A DNA stretch of 64,000 nucleotides. Source: Flaccisagitta enflata (lineage: Eukaryota; Chaetognatha; Sagittoidea; Aphragmophora). The DNA is taken from the NCBI GenBank assembly GCA_965153355.1, contig OZ231127.1:47802001-47866000 (forward strand). Reading direction: 5' to 3'. This document shows, one piece after another, positions 59,872 to 64,000 of this stretch. The position numbers were made by a program, and so were the translations under genes. The notes beneath the pieces are model-generated. The model worked only from the letters and a program-made list of their open reading frames with translations, did no database searches and was not told the DNA's origin. Every line of letters starts with the position of its first letter. Position 1 is the first letter of the stretch.

Positions 59872-60053
59872 AGTCGCATGCACACGACTCTACATCCCGC
59901 TTTGTCCGTCGGTCGGTCAGTTGATCACACTACTTCTTTTGTGATTTTTATTTTTGGACCCCACTGCTCCTGCCCAAATGGTCTTGTGATCTCAAATATG
60001 GCCCCCTGCCCACCAGCATGCGACTTTGGTAGCCGTGTATCCGGCCTTGTTTC
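59872..60053 (+). mobile_element. Family A copy, opposite orientation to the pair
   Basis: AGTCGCATGCACACGACT (59872-59889), CTACATCCCGCTTTGTCCGT, GACCCCACTGCTCCTGCCC, CACCAGCATGCGACTTTGG and GTGTATCCGGCCTTGTTTC. The CT repeat at 60060 starts right after it. Confidence 0.9.
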
Positions 60054-60059
60054 TTTTCA

Positions 60060-60107
60060 ATTCTCTCTCTCTCTAACTTTGTCGCTGTCTCTCTGTCTCT
60101 GTCTCTG

Positions 60108-60186
<79 letters not shown>
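60060..60186. repeat. CT microsatellite
   Basis: CT and GTCTCT units adjoining a family A end. Confidence 0.97.
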
Positions 60187-60188
<2 letters not shown>

Positions 60189-60189
60189 C

Positions 60190-61710
60190 TCTCTTTTTTT
60201 TCTCTCTCTTAATGAAAACGCTGCCTCTACTTCAAATATCATAAGTTATGCTTCATGCTAATTTGTATGATATTGTAAATCAACTTTTGCTTATATCTCC
60301 TTTCAAACTCAAAAGCGCAATTACGCGCAATACAGTTAAATCCAGAGAGTGAATTGGAACTAGAGAGAAACAAGGAAAATATGTATTTTCCAAAATCCTA
60401 GAAAATCCTGTAACTTTTATGAGCGAATTTGGATTCCCATTACTTTGTATGTGAATTGAGAGAGAAACAATATCGGAAAACGTCTGTAAAAACGCTTTAA
60501 AACAAGATTTTTGAAAATTTCTTTTTGGACTTTGCCCCTAGACGAGTCAATTGATGAAATGAACTTAAAAAAATTGACCATTGAAATGACCGCTATGGCT
60601 ACTTATTTTTCATGTAAAATTACTGTGCGCCGTAGATTTGGTCGACGGATCTAATCGAGGTTCTAATTTGATAAGACGCCGCCAACGGACGTGGAAGGTA
60701 GCGATATTACTTGGGCTGCGGCCCCTGAGATCATCGCATCTTTTCCGGAAAACTACCTCCGATTTATCCATTAATGTCCGGGGCGAATAGAGGGCTGTGC
60801 TTAATAGCTTAAATCTTTCTGCCACTGATACTTTGTTCTAGTGGTGGTCTGGTGGATAAATGTACTACCGCAATGACAAACCAATGGACTTTTTGATGTA
60901 TGCAACTTGGGTTGTTGTGTAAAATTGACGTATCTTTCCGTGACTGATGATGTCACGACTGACCCTGCCGACGAGCCTGCCGGTGCCGGAATGTTAGGGC
61001 CGGGGCCCTCCTTCACTCTCGGGTCACCCGCTGACTCGACGGACACCTTAATTGTGTATACGATCTGTTTTTGATTGTCATGACAAATGTGTGAGACTCC
61101 TTCACTTGTCTACAACGTGGGTACTTGTGAAGACCATTAACATATTTGTGCCATACCTCGATGTGATCGACTGCGTGAGGTCGAGAAATCATGACTGATG
61201 CTTTTCCTCCCCTTTCCACCGAAGATGTGTCCTCGCGTCTTAAAATTTTTTTTCTTTGATGTGGACGTGATATGGGATTGCTGACAGTAAGAGCGATGTG
61301 CCGTGTTTTGTCGCTTTTTTTTCTTTTGTTCCTGACTTCCATTCTTTTAAGAACTTTTATTTCATTTTCATAGGCGCTAGTTTAGACAATGCGATCTCCA
61401 ATCTTGGCACTACTGCCAAATGACGTGTATTTAATTTGATTACACTTGGATCAGAGCGTGGATTCAAATGAGTTGTTTTGTTTCATTTTGTGCCATAAAT
61501 TTACTGCTCAACAAGATGGAATGATGATTAAAACTGGATTGTACTCGTTCATACTGGAAGTGAATATTTACATTTCTACCGATTATACCTCTATTGGGTC
61601 GCTATGTTTCCGTCCATACTTTCGAGTTAGTCGAACTACTGAATGGGTCCCACATATTTTATATTTTCTTTTAGATCTTTAAACTCCTGACGTTGACCTA
61701 ATAATTAAAT
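60190..61710. other. Downstream of the Gag-like ORF
   Basis: Minus-strand frames of 70-109 codons (60610-61342) show no protease, reverse transcriptase, integrase or zinc-knuckle motif. I do not recognise them as coding. Confidence 0.5.
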
Positions 61711-61714
61711 TCGA

Positions 61715-61737
61715 TTTATTGACGGTCGCATTTTATT
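61715..61737 (-). terminator. Two poly(A) signals behind the Gag-like ORF
   Basis: AATAAA (seen as TTTATT on the plus strand) at 61732-61737 and 61715-61720, about 45 and 62 bases after the stop codon. Between them and the stop lies a short CT repeat (61759-61780). Confidence 0.55.
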
Positions 61738-61781
61738 TACAGAACCACCGTAGTGGGAGAGAGAGAGAGAGAGAGAGAGAC

Positions 61782-62777
61782 TTAACGACGCGGCAAAGCT
61801 GAGGCTGCATACGACTGTCGATGTACTGCCGTGGTTGCATCCCCTAAGGACGTGTTCGAGTCGGAGTTGGCATTGGCCTTGGCGATGATTAGAGATTCGA
61901 GACGCTGGAATCCTGCTCTCATGTCGCTTTGAAGCTCAGTGATTCGATCGTCGATTACTGCCTGGCCAATTTGTAATTCTTCGATGTCGCGACGATTGGC
62001 TTCAATTTCAGGATCGGTGATGTAGTGAGCGAGCGGTGACGCAGCAGGCTGCGGCGCGATGGCTGACGGCGTTGCGACGGTTGAAACAGCGGCGAGATGA
62101 GCTTCCCCGCTGGTGGCCAACTCTCTTCCTTTTTCCTCAAACTCTGACGCCTCGTAGTCGACGGCGAATTGAAAGGCCTCGTCGATTTTAATTTTATCGC
62201 GTTTGCAATGCCGGCGGAGTTTCTTTTGAAGTTTGACATTCTCTAATCCTTCGATGAAGCGTTCCACGAGCTGGCGTTGATACTCCACGTTGACGCTTTT
62301 TAGATCGGGTTGGTAGCGGTTGACGCGACGTTCTAATTCGTTTTTGTAAGCGATGAGCGTTTTATTTCCTCGTTTGAAGCTTCCGGGATTAGCAAGGAAG
62401 AGCTGTTTTTGTTCTTCGTCGACAAAGAGCTTCGCTAATGCTTCCTCGAGGTCTTCCCAGTCGTTTCTAATGTCGTCACTCAAATTCTGGTATGCCGTCA
62501 TAGTCGCCCCCGGCTCAAGCTTGCTGCCAATGAAATTACAACAGGCCTCATCAAGTTCGTCAGCGTCATCGTCCCCATGTGTTAGTCCGTGTGCTGCTCT
62601 GACGTTCTCTCTGAAATAGTCTCTGAACGTCTCCCACTCTTGACCGATACAAAAGGTCTTGCAGTAGATGGCTCTTACTAATGGCCTTGGTGGCGTTGTT
62701 GGCGCCGGTGGCGCCGCCGGCTGTGAATCTGTCAAAATTGTCAGTCGGGCTAAGATGTCTGCTAAACTGTCTGGCAT
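61782..62777 (-). CDS. Gag-like capsid protein, 331 aa
   Basis: Intact ORF from ATG (MPDSLADILARLTILTD). Residues ~20-32 are Pro-rich. From about residue 40 a helical capsid-like region follows (FCIGQEWETFRDYFRENVRA, YQNLSDDIRNDWEDLEEALA, FKRGNKTLIAYKNELERRVN, RQLVERFIEGLENVKLQKKL), the arrangement seen in Gag of LTR retrotransposons and Arc-type domesticated Gags. Residues ~255-300 are predicted coiled coil (RRDIEELQIGQAVIDDRITE). There is no CCHC zinc knuckle, protease or reverse transcriptase downstream. Two AATAAA signals follow the stop within 75 bases, and a pyrimidine tract plus AAG precedes the ATG. Either a truncated retroelement or a domesticated gene. Confidence 0.8.
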   Translation of the reverse strand: MPDSLADILARLTILTDSQPAAPPAPTTPPRPLVRAIYCKTFCIGQEWETFRDYFRENVRAAHGLTHGDDDADELDEACCNFIGSKLEPGATMTAYQNLSDDIRNDWEDLEEALAKLFVDEEQKQLFLANPGSFKRGNKTLIAYKNELERRVNRYQPDLKSVNVEYQRQLVERFIEGLENVKLQKKLRRHCKRDKIKIDEAFQFAVDYEASEFEEKGRELATSGEAHLAAVSTVATPSAIAPQPAASPLAHYITDPEIEANRRDIEELQIGQAVIDDRITELQSDMRAGFQRLESLIIAKANANSDSNTSLGDATTAVHRQSYAASALPRR

Positions 62778-63830
62778 CTTGAGATGAAGACAAAAAAAAT
62801 GACTTGTTATTGATCAATATATTTTGGCGTGAAAATTTTCGATTTTAAAATTTTTTTTTTTTTTTTCACTTAAAGATTTTTGGGACCCAACTGCAATTAG
62901 CGCTGCCGACGAACACGAATAGTAAAGCGGAACGGAAAAACTACTTCGCTGTTGCGACCCAATATAAGCATAGGTAAAATACTCGAAGTTTAAAATGGCA
63001 AATATACACTACTCTCTGAAGTGTACTGTACAAAGTTACAGTGTTGAATTGCTCCAACGTGAGATAGGCTGAGGCTGATGCCAACGAAGAAAGGAATAGA
63101 GTTGTAGATAAGGATGATAATAGATGATAATAGATGATTACAGATGATCAGAAATGATGATGAAGGATGATTACAGATGAAATAATGATGACAACTCGCT
63201 GCCCTGAGCTCAGATGTGGAGTAAAAAGAATGGATGCTTTCGCCTTCCTATATGAACTCGGAGAATCGACTTTTTCTTTCTAAAGTGTAATCTGGTATCT
63301 GACTTGAATATGGAAAACTGAAAACAAACGACGATAAATGCGTCTTTTCCGTGATGAGTCTACGTCTCGGTGGGCGGTACCTGACACCTTTGTGTCTTGC
63401 TTCCTAGAGGTTTGAACCGCCCCTATGCGTCATAATCTTAGAGCGGGTTTGGGGGTTGCTTCCCGGACCTGATCCCGACGGAGGCTCCTTTGCTCAGCTT
63501 TCGCTGGCCCCACGACTACGGCTGCTCTCAACACAAAACTGACACTTGAATGGTCGATCACTTAAAGACAGATTGACTTAAGAATGGCGTTCCTTGAAAC
63601 GGTTGCGGGATTTATGGCCTAGATACGCGCGAAAAAGTGCAGATTGACTTTTTTCCCGGCCGATGCACCAGGTGTAGAACATGAACAAGCCACCCAAAAA
63701 GGGCATTTGTCAGAGCCTACAAACATGACTAGAGGCGCCCCCTAGCGGAGCCAAAACGAGGCTAAAAATGATACACCGTTGAGGCTAAACAAAATAGCAA
63801 CAGAAAAATGGCGCGGGCATGGATGCTCAT
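62778..63830. other. Upstream of the Gag-like ORF
   Basis: Contains GATGATAATA micro-repeats (63110-63180) and a GC-rich stretch (63360-63540). If the ORF is a retroelement, its LTR and leader should be here, but no paired LTR lies downstream in the window. Confidence 0.45.
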
Positions 63831-63831
63831 T

Positions 63832-64000
63832 GGGTCACGGTTCAACAATATCGTTGCGGACGGGTGGGCAGGGGTGTCAACCCCCCATCTATTTTGCAAA
63901 TCTCGTCCACCACACACAAACACACACATAAAGTATTCAAAATGCTTGTTTTTCCACATTTCAACTTGATCATTATCGACGGACTGACAGACTGACGGAC
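63832..64000 (-). mobile_element. Family A copy cut by the right edge
   Basis: GGGTCACGGTTCAACAATAT, CGTTGCGGACGGGTGGGCAG, CACACAAACACACAC, CCACATTTCAACTTGATC and GACGGACTGACAG. The hairpin end lies beyond the window. Confidence 0.85.

Noticed and set aside
60610-61342. Pol-like or additional Gag frames downstream of the Gag-like ORF
   Set aside because: No catalytic or zinc-knuckle motif in any frame; lengths are within chance.
62900-62990. Primer-binding site and LTR upstream of the Gag-like ORF (TTGGGTCGCAACAGCGAAG)
   Set aside because: No paired LTR downstream in the window and I could not assign a tRNA; left as unproven.

Overview
The window is animal nuclear DNA, very repeat-rich, with split genes using GT-AG introns. 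The only well-resolved large gene encodes an IR25a-type ionotropic receptor, a protostome chemosensory co-receptor. Arrays of CCCTAA-like telomeric hexamers, rather than the arthropod pentamer, and interspersed elements carrying GTCC/GTCT microsatellites lean towards a lophotrochozoan such as a mollusc. That placement is inference; a protostome animal is as far as I would commit.

Layout. From 1531 to 39601, minus strand, I can place eleven coding exons of the IR25a-like gene. They were joined by splice sites whose phases agree, except for one exon (first half of transmembrane segment M1) that I could not find between 20900 and 35747. The 5' exons and the last C-terminal exon (M4) also lie outside what I could place. 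Its introns hold nearly everything else in the first 39 kb. From 43.4 to 44.6 kb, plus strand, is a rhodopsin-like GPCR remnant interrupted by a tandem array and an in-frame stop. From 45.5 to 46.6 kb, plus strand, is a secreted Cys-rich protein with a signal peptide. At 53.7-54.3 kb, plus strand, are two exons of a Cu/Zn superoxide dismutase. At 61.8-62.8 kb, minus strand, is an intact 331-residue Gag-like ORF with poly(A) signals directly behind it.

Mobile DNA dominates. A hAT element (14131-16452) keeps its 8-bp target duplication and the C-terminal transposase domain. Short inverted-repeat elements flanked by TA, long palindromic elements and a nested hAT-type MITE are also present. The most striking component is a dispersed group (family A, about 30 copies or fragments). 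One end is a 7-bp stem, 4-nt loop DNA hairpin; the other end is GGCCTTGTT. Between them lie GTCC-type microsatellite and an exchangeable tandem-repeat core. The hairpin stem varies between subtypes with compensating changes, and its 3' arm recurs near the opposite end of the same copy. A second group (family B, with relative C) is a foldback-like element with 20-21 bp core repeats. The groups insert into each other, giving a relative order of events.

The recognisable genes belong to unrelated functions (chemosensation, neuropeptide-like signalling, secreted matrix, antioxidant defence). Nothing suggests they form a cluster. Open frames over simple repeats were treated as non-coding.
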